Assembly: GCA_018061065.1 (NCBI GenBank)
Contig: JAGOUV010000010.1
Coordinates: 1 to 51,690 of the forward strand
Reading direction: 5' to 3'
DNA length: 51,690 bases
Source: Candidatus Altimarinota bacterium
Lineage (GTDB): Bacteria; Patescibacteriota; Gracilibacteria; UBA1369; UM-FILTER-53-11
In this document: one piece after another, positions 25,522-34,983 of the stretch
Position numbering within the stretch: position 1 is the first letter of the stretch
Layout: the number at the start of each line of letters is the position of its first letter
Notes under the pieces: generated by a model
The model's input: the letters and a program-made list of their open reading frames with translations, nothing else
What the model was told of the DNA's origin: nothing
The model's database searches: none
Position numbers and translations under genes: made by a program

Positions 25522-26205
25522 CTATCTCAAGGCCTCTTTGATCTGATCCAAAAAGAATGTAAGTGACTTCATGGCATCGTCATTACCCGGAATAGGGTAG
25601 GTAACCAATGCTGGATCTGAGTTTGAATCACAGATAGCAAATGTTGGGATTCTAAGACGTTTTGCCTCACGTAATGTATTTGCATCACGAAGCGCATCCA
25701 AAACCACTACTGCATCTGGAAGCTTAAGCATGTCCTGAACACCTCCAAAGGCAATTTCCAATTTAGCTAACTCTTTCTGGAACTCAACACGCTCTTTCTT
25801 TGTATACTTGTCCCATCCACCCGTCTCACGCATTTGCTTAAGATCCTTAAAATGCTTGATGCGGCGTTTGATCGTATCAAAATTCGTCAATAAACCAGGA
25901 ATCCATTTGCGTGTTACATAAGCACAGCGAACTTCGTGACCAGCCTCTTCAACCATTTTGGTTGCCTGAAGTTTAGTAGAAACAAGAAGAACTGACTTAC
26001 CCTGTTCACGCATTTCCTTGAGAATTCCCATAGCTTTAGTAAGCATCTGTTGTGTCTTCGTAAGATCGAAGATATGAATTCCGTCGCGGCTACCAAAAAT
26101 ATAGGGACGCATCTTTGGGTTCCACTTTTGTACACGGTGACCGAAATGACAGCCACTTGCGAGCATTTGCTCGACCATCTTCTTGTCTACTGTAGGAGTA
26201 GTCAT
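25522..26205 (-). CDS. rpsB: Small-subunit ribosomal protein S2
   Basis: 227 aa. The start TVDKKMVEQMLASGCHFGHRVQKWNPKMRPYIFG and DLTKTQQML are classic S2. Later motifs are WIPGLLTNFDTIKRRI, PDAVVVLD and PTFAICDSNSDPALVTYPIPGNDDA. It has a clear Shine-Dalgarno AAGGA before the ATG, in contrast with the leaderless genes nearby. A ~60-nt leader after a weak TTGCTG-17-TTATTA promoter is possible in the 191 bp divergent gap. Confidence 0.97.
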   Translation of the reverse strand: MTTPTVDKKMVEQMLASGCHFGHRVQKWNPKMRPYIFGSRDGIHIFDLTKTQQMLTKAMGILKEMREQGKSVLLVSTKLQATKMVEEAGHEVRCAYVTRKWIPGLLTNFDTIKRRIKHFKDLKQMRETGGWDKYTKKERVEFQKELAKLEIAFGGVQDMLKLPDAVVVLDALRDANTLREAKRLRIPTFAICDSNSDPALVTYPIPGNDDAMKSLTFFLDQIKEALR

Positions 26206-26355
26206 AGATCCTTGGGGTTGCGCTTACCGACCGTCATTTTGCTGAGTGATCCGCTTCTCTTAGTAATAAGGAAGGGGACAGGATATCAGCAATCAGGTTG
26301 GAAGCTAGATATAAAGTGAGTGAACTATACAGGTAAGCCCTTGAATAAGACAATA

Positions 26356-26383
26356 TTGACATAATCTCAATAAGTTTTACAAT
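26356..26383 (+). promoter_or_regulatory. Promoter of the 553-aa orphan gene
   Basis: TTGACA (26356-26361), 16 nt, TACAAT (26378-26383). The strong ribosome site AAGGAGA begins immediately after the -10, which would place the start point inside or at the end of the ribosome site. Either the true start is further upstream or the transcript is only ~7 nt ahead of the ATG. Confidence 0.6.
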
Positions 26384-26396
26384 AAGGAGAGATACT

Positions 26397-28058
26397 ATGG
26401 CACTTGATTCTAATCCAAATTCGCCACAACGTCCCTCAGAAAGAGCACCCTGGGGCAACAAATTGCGGGAATATACTTCCCCTAAAGGCATTGCATCTTT
26501 AGAAAAAGCATTGGCGATCTTTGCTCCTCATACCACCGGAGATCTAAGTAAAGATAGTGAGCTGCATATACGTAGACGAGCTGAGGCGGATACACACATA
26601 GAGGAGGCAATTGAACAGACTATCAGGCATATATCCATGAAGTTTATTGGACGTAACGGTCTTTTAGAAATTGATCCAAATGATTTAGTAATTGAATTTG
26701 GAATGGGTATTGGTCGCAAATATCCTGAAAACATGACTGATGCAGCATTTGGGGAAGCGTATGTACTCAATGAAGTAGTGGGAAGAGTTGTTTCATATTT
26801 TGTTGCATATATTGCACTAAACGAAAAAGCTCATAGAAGTAAAATAACTACCGAGCGAAAAAAGGGAATGCAAACTTCGAAGCCAACTCACGGCTCATTT
26901 TTTGCGCTTATCGATGGGCAGATCAATCATTTACTTAATACAGATCCTGAATTATTAAGAACTGCCAAGAAGATCATAGATCCATTTAATTTGACACAAC
27001 AATACTGGATGCCACTACTAAGGGAAAACCGCTTTGGCGAATTTAAAGACGATGAGACGAATAGAGAAGTAGTACGAAAAGAAAATGATCGCATAGCTCA
27101 AGAAATTTTTGCACGTGCAAGAAAAACATTGCCTCTGTGCACTGTTGAAGATACGTCCTTATTGAAAGACAAACCGCTGATAATGCAATTCGCTCCAATG
27201 GATCCATCGCTCAATCAAACGAGCGCATGTAATGCCCAAGTTTCTCTATTTGAATCTGAACTAGGTACTCAAGTTGCAGATAATGAAGAGTTGCAACGCG
27301 CTTTGCAGTCCAAGGCAGTGGGATCGGTTGCCGATGCGGTGCCCGTTTTAGGCTCCCTTCCATCATTTTTTGTAAGTCGTGCGCGAGGCGAACTTATGGA
27401 TCCTGTATTAGGACCTGAAGGTCTACGACTCATTGCGGGAAAATCCGCACATTATGAATTATTGCGAAAAAATATTCTTTGGTATTTGGCTCATCTTATT
27501 TGTAGGAAAGAAGATGTTGAAGAAATTTTCGGTATTGAATATAAACATCGCGAAGGTCATGGCAAAGGACAGCCAAGAGACCCGGGTAGCGTGAGCCAAC
27601 ATGTGCGAGACCGCGTGAGTGCTACGCGTATTGTGCCAAGTGAACGAACTTCACAAAATGATTCAGACGTAGACGACGAAGAAGATCGAAATCCATCGGC
27701 GCGCCAGCTGCGCCAACACAAAGTAGGCGGACATACACGCCTATTGCCACTTGTACGTCGTCCTGATGGCAGCGTAATTGCGCCTAAACCATCGGCTGCT
27801 GCGATGAAACTTGCGGGTAGCTCTGTCGTTTTAGAGAGAGGCCTTGAAAATAGTATTACTGGTCAGGTCGTTTATCCAGAACAAATGAATGCGTTTTTGC
27901 GTGATCATGGATATGCAAGTATTGATCAGACAGTAGAAGCACATCCAGATCAATGGTATGTGCGATACGAAACGTTCATATCCGATTTCGTAAGAGGGAG
28001 TGATACCATTGGAGTAGTGGGCACGATAAAAGCTTCTGTTGAACAAACGATGAGGTAA
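26397..28058 (+). CDS. Unknown 553-aa protein
   Basis: Not recognised. It has no signal peptide or membrane helix. The N-terminal half is helical with some conserved-looking patches (LVIEFGMGIGRKYPENMTDAAFGEAYVLNEVVGRVVSYF is broken by no low complexity). The middle, ~390-440, is hydrophilic and acidic (DSDVDDEEDRN) and probably a flexible linker. The C-terminus (~450-553) is again folded, with NAFLRDHGYASIDQTVEAHPDQW. It has its own promoter and AAGGAGA ribosome site. It ends 14 nt before valS, whose promoter lies within its last codons. It may be a lineage-specific cytoplasmic protein; no function is assigned. Confidence 0.75.
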   Translation: MALDSNPNSPQRPSERAPWGNKLREYTSPKGIASLEKALAIFAPHTTGDLSKDSELHIRRRAEADTHIEEAIEQTIRHISMKFIGRNGLLEIDPNDLVIEFGMGIGRKYPENMTDAAFGEAYVLNEVVGRVVSYFVAYIALNEKAHRSKITTERKKGMQTSKPTHGSFFALIDGQINHLLNTDPELLRTAKKIIDPFNLTQQYWMPLLRENRFGEFKDDETNREVVRKENDRIAQEIFARARKTLPLCTVEDTSLLKDKPLIMQFAPMDPSLNQTSACNAQVSLFESELGTQVADNEELQRALQSKAVGSVADAVPVLGSLPSFFVSRARGELMDPVLGPEGLRLIAGKSAHYELLRKNILWYLAHLICRKEDVEEIFGIEYKHREGHGKGQPRDPGSVSQHVRDRVSATRIVPSERTSQNDSDVDDEEDRNPSARQLRQHKVGGHTRLLPLVRRPDGSVIAPKPSAAAMKLAGSSVVLERGLENSITGQVVYPEQMNAFLRDHGYASIDQTVEAHPDQWYVRYETFISDFVRGSDTIGVVGTIKASVEQTMR

Positions 28059-28066
28059 GGTAGAAT
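28039..28066 (+). promoter_or_regulatory. Leaderless-type promoter of valS
   Basis: TTGAAC (28039-28044), 16 nt, TAGAAT (28061-28066), then exactly 6 nt to the ATG at 28073. The usual start point would be the A of the ATG. Confidence 0.75.
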
Positions 28067-28072
28067 GCATCC

Positions 28073-30700
28073 ATGAAGTTGCCAAAAGCATATAGCGCAA
28101 AGAAGTACGAGAACGGCATTTATAGTGCTTGGGAAAAAGCAAAAGCTTTTATGCCTAAGATGGTGAAGGGCAAAAAACCTTTTACGATTATGATGCCGCC
28201 GCCAAATGCGACGGGTACGCTGCACCTGGGACACGCTACGATGTTGGCACTGCAGGATATTATGATTCGCTATCATCGCATGAAGGGTGACCCCACATTG
28301 TGGCTGCCAGGAACGGATCATGCTTCCATTGCGACTCAGAATAAAGTTGAAAAAATAATTGCAGGTGAAGGACTTACGCGTCACAGCATGGGCAGAAAGC
28401 CTTTCTTGAAACGTGTGGAAAAGTTTGTAAAGGGTTCTCAGAGCACCATAAGAAATCAAGTGCGGAAAATGGGTTCGTCATGTGATTGGAGCCGTGAACG
28501 CTATACGCTTGATCCACAATTATCAGAGGCAGTGCGCGAGATTTTTGTTCGCATGTATAACGATGGACTTATTTATCGCGGTAATCGTATTGTGAACTGG
28601 TGTCCGCGTTGCACCTCAACGCTTGCTGATGATGAGGTGACCTATAAAGAGCAAAAAACGAAATTTTATTATTTGAAATATGGGCCTTTTACTATTGGTA
28701 CGGCACGTCCTGAAACAAAGTTTTTGGATAAAGTAATTGTGGTGCATCCTGACGATGAGCGTTATAAACAGTGGATTGGAAAAGAGGTCATGGTTCCGTG
28801 GATTGATGGCCAGGTGAAAGCGAAAATTATTGCTGATAAAAGCGCGGATCCAAAGTTCGGATCGGGTGCAATGACGATTACACCAGCGCATGATTTTATT
28901 GATTTCGAAATTGCGCAACGCAACAAGCTTGAGATCGTACAGATTATCGATGAGAAGGGAAATCTGACTGCTCACGCGGGTCAGTTTGCTGGAAGGAACG
29001 CTCGTGAGGCGCGCGAGGATTTGATTAAAAAGATGGAAGAAAAGGGACTCGTGGAACGCATCGATGAAAATTACACGCATAATCTATCGATTTGTTATCG
29101 ATGCGGGACGGCGATCGAGCCGCTCGTGAGCAGACAGTGGTTTATCTCAGTAGATCGACCTTTTGGAAAAAAGAAAAAGACGCTCAAGCAAATGGCGCTT
29201 GAGGTTGTTCGAAAAAAAGAAGTTACCATTGTTCCTGAGAGATTTGAGAAAACATATTTCCAGTGGATGGAAAATCTTCACGACTGGTGTATCTCAAGAC
29301 AAATTTGGTTTGGTCATGAGATCCCCGTTTGGTACTGTGATAGCGGCTGCAAAGAGCCTATCGTAGAGGTAAAAGCACCAAAAAAATGTCCTCACTGTGG
29401 AGGTAAAAAGCTGCATCAAGATCCTGACACGCTCGATACCTGGTTCTCATCCGGTCTTTGGACGTTTTCCACGTTGGGCTGGCCTAAAAAAACGAAGGAT
29501 TTGGAATATTTTCATCCCACGAGTGTACTAGAAACTGGTTACGATATTCTATTCTTCTGGGTGGCACGCATGATTCTCATGACCACGTATGCATTAGATA
29601 CGGTGCCGTTTAAACATGTGTATCTTCACGGATTGGTACGAACCCGCGACGGTGCAAAGATGAGCAAATCTCATCCGGAAACATGCATCGATCCTCTCGA
29701 TATGATTGAAAAATACGGAGCTGATGCGCTGCGCCTATCCATGGTAATTGGTGGTGCACCAGGAAATGACGTACGTTTATATGAGGAAAAAATTGCGGGC
29801 TTTAGAAACTTCGTAAATAAAATATGGAATGCGACACGATTTGCCTTGCTTCAAACTGAGAATAAAAAATTGCCAAAAAAGCTTATTGTAAAGCCCAAAA
29901 CTGCAGCTGATAAGTGGATTCTTACGCGCCTACAGCTCCTGGTAAAAGAAACTACTGATGATATTGAAGCGTTCCGTTTTTCAGAGGCCGGTACGAAAAT
30001 TTATGATTTTACGTGGAATGAATACTGCGCTTGGTATTTGGAATTTTCAAAGGGCGATCAACAAAATATTAGTGTACTCATGCATGTGCTCGAGACCTTG
30101 CTGAAGCTCTTACATCCTTTTGTGCCCTATGTAACTGAGGTTATCTGGAAAGAACTCGGCAAGGGCGGAAAGAATGACTTTATTATGAATGCGCCGTGGC
30201 CAAAAGTTGATAAGAAATTTATTTTCAAAAAAGAAGCCGATGCAATGAATGCCGTGGTGGCGAGTATTACCGCCGTACGTACGCTTCGTCAGGAAAACAA
30301 TATTGATGTGACTAAAAAAATCGGTGCGACATTTGTAAGTACTAAATGGAAAAAAGTATTACATGAACAGCGTGAATCTATCATGCGCATGGCTCGTCTG
30401 AGCGAGTTTAACATTGCGGCAACTAAATCAGTACAAGGTCCGGTACTCAGCCAATTTACTAATGATATTGAAGTGGTACTTCCGCTTTCTGAGTTAGTGG
30501 ATTTGGATAAAGAACGCGCTCGTCTGCTGGCTGAAAAAGACCAGCTGCAAAATTACATTAATGGCCTTGATACAAAGCTTAAAAATCCCAACTTCACTGG
30601 CCGTGCACCGGCACATATCATTCAAGCAGATACCGAGCGTTTGGCTGCAGCTAAGGAAAAGTACTCTAAAATTGGAGAACAGCTAGAGCAGATGCGCTAA
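28073..30700 (+). CDS. valS: Valyl-tRNA synthetase
   Basis: 875 aa class I synthetase. HIGH is HLGH at 51-54, and KMSKS at 529-533 is perfect but followed by HPETCIDPLD rather than the usual LGN. The editing (CP1) domain contains GTARPETKFLDKVIVVHPDDERY. A C-terminal coiled coil (LVDLDKERARLLAEKDQLQNYINGL) is typical of ValRS. A zinc-binding-like CDSGCK...CPHCGG lies at ~423-445. No phosphatase insertion is present at the site where ileS has one. Leaderless promoter; no T-box. Confidence 0.97.
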   Translation: MKLPKAYSAKKYENGIYSAWEKAKAFMPKMVKGKKPFTIMMPPPNATGTLHLGHATMLALQDIMIRYHRMKGDPTLWLPGTDHASIATQNKVEKIIAGEGLTRHSMGRKPFLKRVEKFVKGSQSTIRNQVRKMGSSCDWSRERYTLDPQLSEAVREIFVRMYNDGLIYRGNRIVNWCPRCTSTLADDEVTYKEQKTKFYYLKYGPFTIGTARPETKFLDKVIVVHPDDERYKQWIGKEVMVPWIDGQVKAKIIADKSADPKFGSGAMTITPAHDFIDFEIAQRNKLEIVQIIDEKGNLTAHAGQFAGRNAREAREDLIKKMEEKGLVERIDENYTHNLSICYRCGTAIEPLVSRQWFISVDRPFGKKKKTLKQMALEVVRKKEVTIVPERFEKTYFQWMENLHDWCISRQIWFGHEIPVWYCDSGCKEPIVEVKAPKKCPHCGGKKLHQDPDTLDTWFSSGLWTFSTLGWPKKTKDLEYFHPTSVLETGYDILFFWVARMILMTTYALDTVPFKHVYLHGLVRTRDGAKMSKSHPETCIDPLDMIEKYGADALRLSMVIGGAPGNDVRLYEEKIAGFRNFVNKIWNATRFALLQTENKKLPKKLIVKPKTAADKWILTRLQLLVKETTDDIEAFRFSEAGTKIYDFTWNEYCAWYLEFSKGDQQNISVLMHVLETLLKLLHPFVPYVTEVIWKELGKGGKNDFIMNAPWPKVDKKFIFKKEADAMNAVVASITAVRTLRQENNIDVTKKIGATFVSTKWKKVLHEQRESIMRMARLSEFNIAATKSVQGPVLSQFTNDIEVVLPLSELVDLDKERARLLAEKDQLQNYINGLDTKLKNPNFTGRAPAHIIQADTERLAAAKEKYSKIGEQLEQMR

Positions 30701-30711
30701 AGTCGCAATCA

Positions 30712-30720
30712 TGGTATAAT
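30712..30720 (+). promoter_or_regulatory. Extended -10, leaderless-type promoter of the TPR gene
   Basis: TGG-TATAAT (hexamer 30715-30720), then 6 nt to the ATG at 30727. The -35 is poor, as is usual with extended -10 promoters. Confidence 0.75.
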
Positions 30721-30726
30721 AATACG

Positions 30727-31659
30727 ATGATCGTCGACCCAGAAAAATACATACAAAATGGACTCAAGGTAGTTAGCGACCTAGAAAAACAGGGAAATGT
30801 GCCTGCGGCACTTAGGGCATGCGAAGAATTATTGCGTGTGAATCCCTATCATTTGAAAGTGCAGAAGTATATTCAGCACCTCCAGGAAACAATAGTGAGT
30901 CAAAATGCAGCAAAGGTAGATAAAGATATAGATGCAACGATGCATCTTTGGGACGAGCATCGCTACGATGATTTGGCTACCATCTATACACGTCTTTATC
31001 AATTTGCTCCGCAGCACCAACGTCTCAAAAAAATGATTGAGAAGTTGCAGCACTCCATGACCGATGCACAGAAAAATACATATAAAGATTTTTTGCAGAA
31101 AGCATATGATGCTATTTCACAACTTATTCGTGAAGAAAAATGGAGCGACGCAATACAGGCATCAAATGAATTACTACAGCGTGCGCCTGGAGACGCGAAG
31201 TCCGAAAAGCTCTTACTAGAAGCAAAAAACGGCTATGTAGAGGGCCAATTAGAAAAAAACCGCAATGTCATCGAGGGATCGGATTTTGAGCGTGCGGTTA
31301 ATTTATATCAGCAACTTCTCGCAATATATCCTGAACACACCCGCACGAGACGACTTCTTCAGCAAACTCAATCGCATCTTTCAGAAAAAAAAATTCTCGC
31401 TTCAAAAATTAATTTAAATGAAAGTATCGCTCGTATGAAAGAACTTTTTAAAACAAATGAGTATGAAAAAGTCATTCAAGCATGCGATGAAATTTTACAG
31501 CTCGACGCACATTGTGTGACTGCCCAGGTATTTAGAAAAAAAGCTGAAGCGACACTAGAAAAAGAATGCACGTTGCTTGAAGTACGCGCACTTAAAGCTC
31601 GCCAATCAGATGTTGCAGCAGATAAAACTGCCCATCCTGATAATTACATTAACGTGTAA
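30727..31659 (+). CDS. TPR-like helical repeat protein
   Basis: 310 aa, cytoplasmic, nearly all helix. Repeated units of 34-40 residues carry TPR-type spacing (AALRACEELLRVNPYHLKVQKYIQHL, WSDAIQASNELLQRAPGDAKSEKLL, FERAVNLYQQLLAIYPEHTRTRRLL, YEKVIQACDEILQLDAHCVTAQVF). It has no enzymatic domain and probably acts as a protein-protein scaffold. Monocistronic; its end overlaps purA tail-to-tail by 11 nt. Confidence 0.85.
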   Translation: MIVDPEKYIQNGLKVVSDLEKQGNVPAALRACEELLRVNPYHLKVQKYIQHLQETIVSQNAAKVDKDIDATMHLWDEHRYDDLATIYTRLYQFAPQHQRLKKMIEKLQHSMTDAQKNTYKDFLQKAYDAISQLIREEKWSDAIQASNELLQRAPGDAKSEKLLLEAKNGYVEGQLEKNRNVIEGSDFERAVNLYQQLLAIYPEHTRTRRLLQQTQSHLSEKKILASKINLNESIARMKELFKTNEYEKVIQACDEILQLDAHCVTAQVFRKKAEATLEKECTLLEVRALKARQSDVAADKTAHPDNYINV

Positions 31660-32932
31660 TCAGTGCTGTCCGCTCAATGCCAGTCCCAATAAACGTCATC
31701 GGACAACCGACCATTTTTTCCAGTAAACGAATGTAATTTTGACACGCTTTCGGCAGTTGCTTAAAAGTGCGTGCTTTAGAAATATCTTGCTTCCAACCAG
31801 GCACTTCTTTGTATATAACTTTTGCATTTTCTAAGACCGTCAAATCACTCGGGAATTCAGTATAGCGCTTGCCTTTATATTCATATGCCACCGCAATCTT
31901 AATCTTTGGCAGAGAGTTAAGCACATCAACTTTAGTAAGATTAATATCCGTACAGCCATTAATACGCACCGCGTAGCGAACTGCAACCGCATCAAACCAT
32001 CCGCAGCGACGTGGACGTCCCGTAGTTGCACCATATTCATTTCCAATTTTTCGAATTTCTTCACCGAGTGCATCGTTTAATTCTGTAGGGAATGGGCCAC
32101 TTCCTACACGCGTTGTATAGGCTTTCACGATCGCAATGACTGATTTTATTTCACGCGGAGCTATACCCGCACCAGAAATCACCCCACCAATTGAGGCATT
32201 TGAAGAAGTAACAAAAGGATACGTGCCATGATCGACATCCAAAAGTGTTCCATTCGCTCCTTCCATCAAGATAGTTTTTCGTTTTGTGCGCTGCTGAGCA
32301 AGGAAGAGGGAAGTATCAGTTACAAAAGGTAAAAAACGCTTTGCATAAGCCTTAATTTCTTTTAATTCCTTTTCAACATCATACGAAATTCCATACATTT
32401 TTTTGAGCATCTCAATATGCGCCAAAAATCTTTCACGGAACGCATCAAAATTGCGAAGATCACCCATCCTAAACCCTGAACGTGCGATTTTATCGCTATA
32501 AGAAGGCCCAATTCCGCGTCCTGTTGTACCGACTTTTTTACCACCCTTCATTTCTTCCTGAAGTCGGTCGATTATTTTATGGTACTCAAAAACAATATGA
32601 GCGCGATCCGAGATCAATAAACGCTTACCAATGCGAATTCCACTTTTCTCAAGTGCATCGGCTTCCTCAGCTAAGCTAGGCAAATTAATAACCATACCAT
32701 TGCCCATCACGCAGATTTTCTTAGGATGCAACATTCCCGCAGGAATGAGATGAAAAACGAATTTTTTCTTTCCTACGTAGATTGTATGACCTGCATTTGC
32801 ACCACCCGTTGCGCGACCAACAATATCGTATTCCTCAGCCAAAATATCGACGAGCTTTCCCTTGCCTTCATCTCCCCATTGACCGCCAATAATTGCAGCA
32901 ACGGGACCTAGTTTCTTAACGATTGATTGCAC
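31649..32932 (-). CDS. purA: Adenylosuccinate synthetase
   Basis: Makes adenylosuccinate from IMP, aspartate and GTP. The GTP-binding GGQWGDEGKGK lies at the N-terminus; other motifs are GGANAGHTIYVG, TTGRGIGPSYSDK, EGANGTLLDVDHGTYPFVTSSN and TRVGSGPFPTEL. I chose the GTG at 32932 (427 aa, normal length). The upstream TTG at 32968 adds 12 atypical residues. The extended -10 TGT-TATTAC ends exactly 6 nt before this GTG, matching the leaderless pattern of its divergent neighbour purC. Confidence 0.95.
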   Translation of the reverse strand: MQSIVKKLGPVAAIIGGQWGDEGKGKLVDILAEEYDIVGRATGGANAGHTIYVGKKKFVFHLIPAGMLHPKKICVMGNGMVINLPSLAEEADALEKSGIRIGKRLLISDRAHIVFEYHKIIDRLQEEMKGGKKVGTTGRGIGPSYSDKIARSGFRMGDLRNFDAFRERFLAHIEMLKKMYGISYDVEKELKEIKAYAKRFLPFVTDTSLFLAQQRTKRKTILMEGANGTLLDVDHGTYPFVTSSNASIGGVISGAGIAPREIKSVIAIVKAYTTRVGSGPFPTELNDALGEEIRKIGNEYGATTGRPRRCGWFDAVAVRYAVRINGCTDINLTKVDVLNSLPKIKIAVAYEYKGKRYTEFPSDLTVLENAKVIYKEVPGWKQDISKARTFKQLPKACQNYIRLLEKMVGCPMTFIGTGIERTALITR

Positions 32933-32938
32933 GGCGTA

Positions 32939-32947
32939 GTAATAACA
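32939..32947 (-). promoter_or_regulatory. Extended -10, leaderless-type promoter of purA
   Basis: TGT-TATTAC on the minus strand, 6 nt before the GTG at 32932. It lies back-to-back with the purC promoter in a 65 bp gap. Confidence 0.6.
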
Positions 32948-32982
32948 TAGCGAGCGGGCATTAGGCAACCTACATTCTCGCC

Positions 32983-32991
32983 TGGTATACT
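32983..32991 (+). promoter_or_regulatory. Extended -10, leaderless-type promoter of purC
   Basis: TGG-TATACT (hexamer 32986-32991), then 6 nt to the ATG at 32998. No Shine-Dalgarno is possible in the resulting mRNA. Confidence 0.75.
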
Positions 32992-32997
32992 CGGGCC

Positions 32998-33966
32998 ATG
33001 ATTACAAATGAACAACTACAGGCACAACTTCCTCACACACTTGAGGGAACAAAATTCACTAATCTTGGCGAACTCTATGAGGGAAAAGTTCGCGACAACT
33101 ACACAAAAGGCGATCGCAGAATTCTGATCGCTTCAGACCGATTATCGGCATTTGATCGTGTTATCACGACAATTCCATTTAAAGGCGAAGTACTCACTCA
33201 AATGTCTCGATTTTGGTTTGAACAGTCACAAGATATTATCCCCAATCACGTCCAGGCATATCCCGATCCACAAGCGATGGTTGGCGTTATGTGTAAACCA
33301 TTACCCGTTGAAATGGTAGTTCGTGGCTATATCACGGGTGTAACGACAACTTCAGCCTGGTACAACTATGAAAAAGGCGTCCGTAACTTCTGTGGTAATC
33401 AGCTTCCTGAAGGAATGAAAAAGAATCAGAAATTCGCTCAACCTATCATCACACCTTCTACAAAAGCAGCTCATGGCGACCATGATGAATCTATCTCTCC
33501 AGCAGATATTTTAGCGAGTGGGTTATTAACTCAAGACCAGTGGAACACCATCGCAGAAGCATCATTAAAATTATATCAACGTGGTGTTGAAATTGCCGCA
33601 AAACAAGGAATTATTCTCGTAGATACAAAGTATGAGTTTGGCATTGCACCAAATGGCCAAATTGTACTCATAGATGAAATGCATACGCCTGACTCCTCAC
33701 GCTTCTGGTTTGCAGATGAGTATGAACAACGATTAGCAACGGGCGAAGAGCAGAAAAAAATTGATAAAGAATATCTTCGCGAATGGCTTGCGGCTCAAGG
33801 ATTCCGCGGAGAAGGAAACATTCCGGCAATTCCTGATGAGGTTCGTGTAGAGACCGCACGCCGGTACATAGAAGCCTATGAACTCATTACCGGACAAACA
33901 TTTAAAGGTGAGGTTGGTCCTGTTGCTACGCGCATTGAGAAAAATCTCGTTAGTTATGTAGGATAA
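32998..33966 (+). CDS. purC: SAICAR synthetase
   Basis: 322 aa. Ligates aspartate to CAIR in purine synthesis. Motifs are LYEGKVRDNY, IASDRLSAFDRV, MVVRGYITGVTTTSAW, DTKYEFG and IDEMHTPDSSRFW. The length and style are those of the longer fungal (Ade1-like) form rather than the ~240 aa E. coli form. It is divergent from purA and separated from purE by the Cys-rich gene. Confidence 0.95.
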   Translation: MITNEQLQAQLPHTLEGTKFTNLGELYEGKVRDNYTKGDRRILIASDRLSAFDRVITTIPFKGEVLTQMSRFWFEQSQDIIPNHVQAYPDPQAMVGVMCKPLPVEMVVRGYITGVTTTSAWYNYEKGVRNFCGNQLPEGMKKNQKFAQPIITPSTKAAHGDHDESISPADILASGLLTQDQWNTIAEASLKLYQRGVEIAAKQGIILVDTKYEFGIAPNGQIVLIDEMHTPDSSRFWFADEYEQRLATGEEQKKIDKEYLREWLAAQGFRGEGNIPAIPDEVRVETARRYIEAYELITGQTFKGEVGPVATRIEKNLVSYVG

Positions 33967-34003
33967 GGTTAGCGCCATCGAATAAGACCAGAAATCAAGA
34001 GTT

Positions 34004-34978
34004 ATGACAACACATTTCCTGGAGGAATTTAAAAAGTTACAGATGAGCCAGCCGCGCATAGCACTGGTTTCATCTGACTCAGAAAATAGCGCGTATACCA
34101 ATTACGCCTATAAAAATAAGAACTGTTATCTCGTTTTTGGAGGTCACTACAACGAGGATGACATGTATACACAGTATTGTTATGCAAATAAAAACTGTGT
34201 CGATTGCGATAAAGTTGAACGCAGTGAATTGTGCTATGAATGTACCTTTGGAAGTAAACTCTACAATTGCAATTATCTACTGAACTCATTCAGCTCAAGC
34301 GACTGCGAGTTTGGATATGATCTAGTAAACTGCCGCAATTGTTTTTTGTCTGCGGGATTACGAACGGGAGAGTTTTTCATCGCCAACAAACGCTACCAAA
34401 AAGATGAATATTTTAAAGAAGTTGCGCGCCTTAAAAAACAGTATTCAGTTCGAGAATTAGCTCAGAAATTAGAAGAGGTTCGTCGCACTATTCCTCATGT
34501 CGGTTGGATCCAAAAAAACTGCGAATCATCTATGGGTTCTAATTTAGAAAACTGCAAAGAATGCTATTTTTGCTTTAACGGTACCGATTTAGAAGAGTGT
34601 ATCTATGTAGCCACCAACGGGAACTACTGCAAAACCTCTGTTGATTGCGACTGCATTGGCTACGATCCTTGTGAATTACTGTATGAGTGCATTGGAAACT
34701 CGGGAAATTATAACTGCAATTTTTGTAATGCCTGCTGGCACAATTCTAATTTAGAATATTGCGAACTTGTTTTTAACTCACATGACTGTTTTGGCTGCAT
34801 ATCAAGGAGCCACGCAGAGTATGAAATATTAAATGTTAAGTACTCAAAAGAAGATTATTTCAAGAAAGTCGAAGAGATTAAAGATGAATTGAAATCCGCT
34901 GGTTTATACGGAAAATGGCTTTATGAATCAACGTATCCGTATCAAGACAGTACTGCTCAACTTTATTTTCCCCAATAA
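34004..34978 (+). CDS. Cysteine-rich repeat protein with 26 Cys
   Basis: 324 aa. I count 26 cysteines, arranged as recurring NCxxC / ExC / DC units about 8-12 residues apart (KNCVDCDKVERSELCYECTF, LENCKECYFCF, NYNCNFCNAC). The spacing suggests a stacked beta-helix or many metal sites. There are two modules, each ending in a similar Lys/Tyr-rich helix: NKRYQKDEYFKEVARLKKQ (~128-146) and NVKYSKEDYFKKVEEIKDE (~284-302), so an internal duplication is likely. No signal peptide is seen. I recall similar uncharacterised proteins in CPR genomes. It lies between purC and purE, 37 nt after purC. Function unknown. Confidence 0.85.
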   Translation: MTTHFLEEFKKLQMSQPRIALVSSDSENSAYTNYAYKNKNCYLVFGGHYNEDDMYTQYCYANKNCVDCDKVERSELCYECTFGSKLYNCNYLLNSFSSSDCEFGYDLVNCRNCFLSAGLRTGEFFIANKRYQKDEYFKEVARLKKQYSVRELAQKLEEVRRTIPHVGWIQKNCESSMGSNLENCKECYFCFNGTDLEECIYVATNGNYCKTSVDCDCIGYDPCELLYECIGNSGNYNCNFCNACWHNSNLEYCELVFNSHDCFGCISRSHAEYEILNVKYSKEDYFKKVEEIKDELKSAGLYGKWLYESTYPYQDSTAQLYFPQ

Positions 34979-34983
34979 TTCCG

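Noticed and set aside
33733-34101. 122-codon minus-strand ORF across the purC end and Cys-rich start
   Set aside because: It covers two well-supported plus-strand genes, has no promoter or family features, and looks like a frame shadow.
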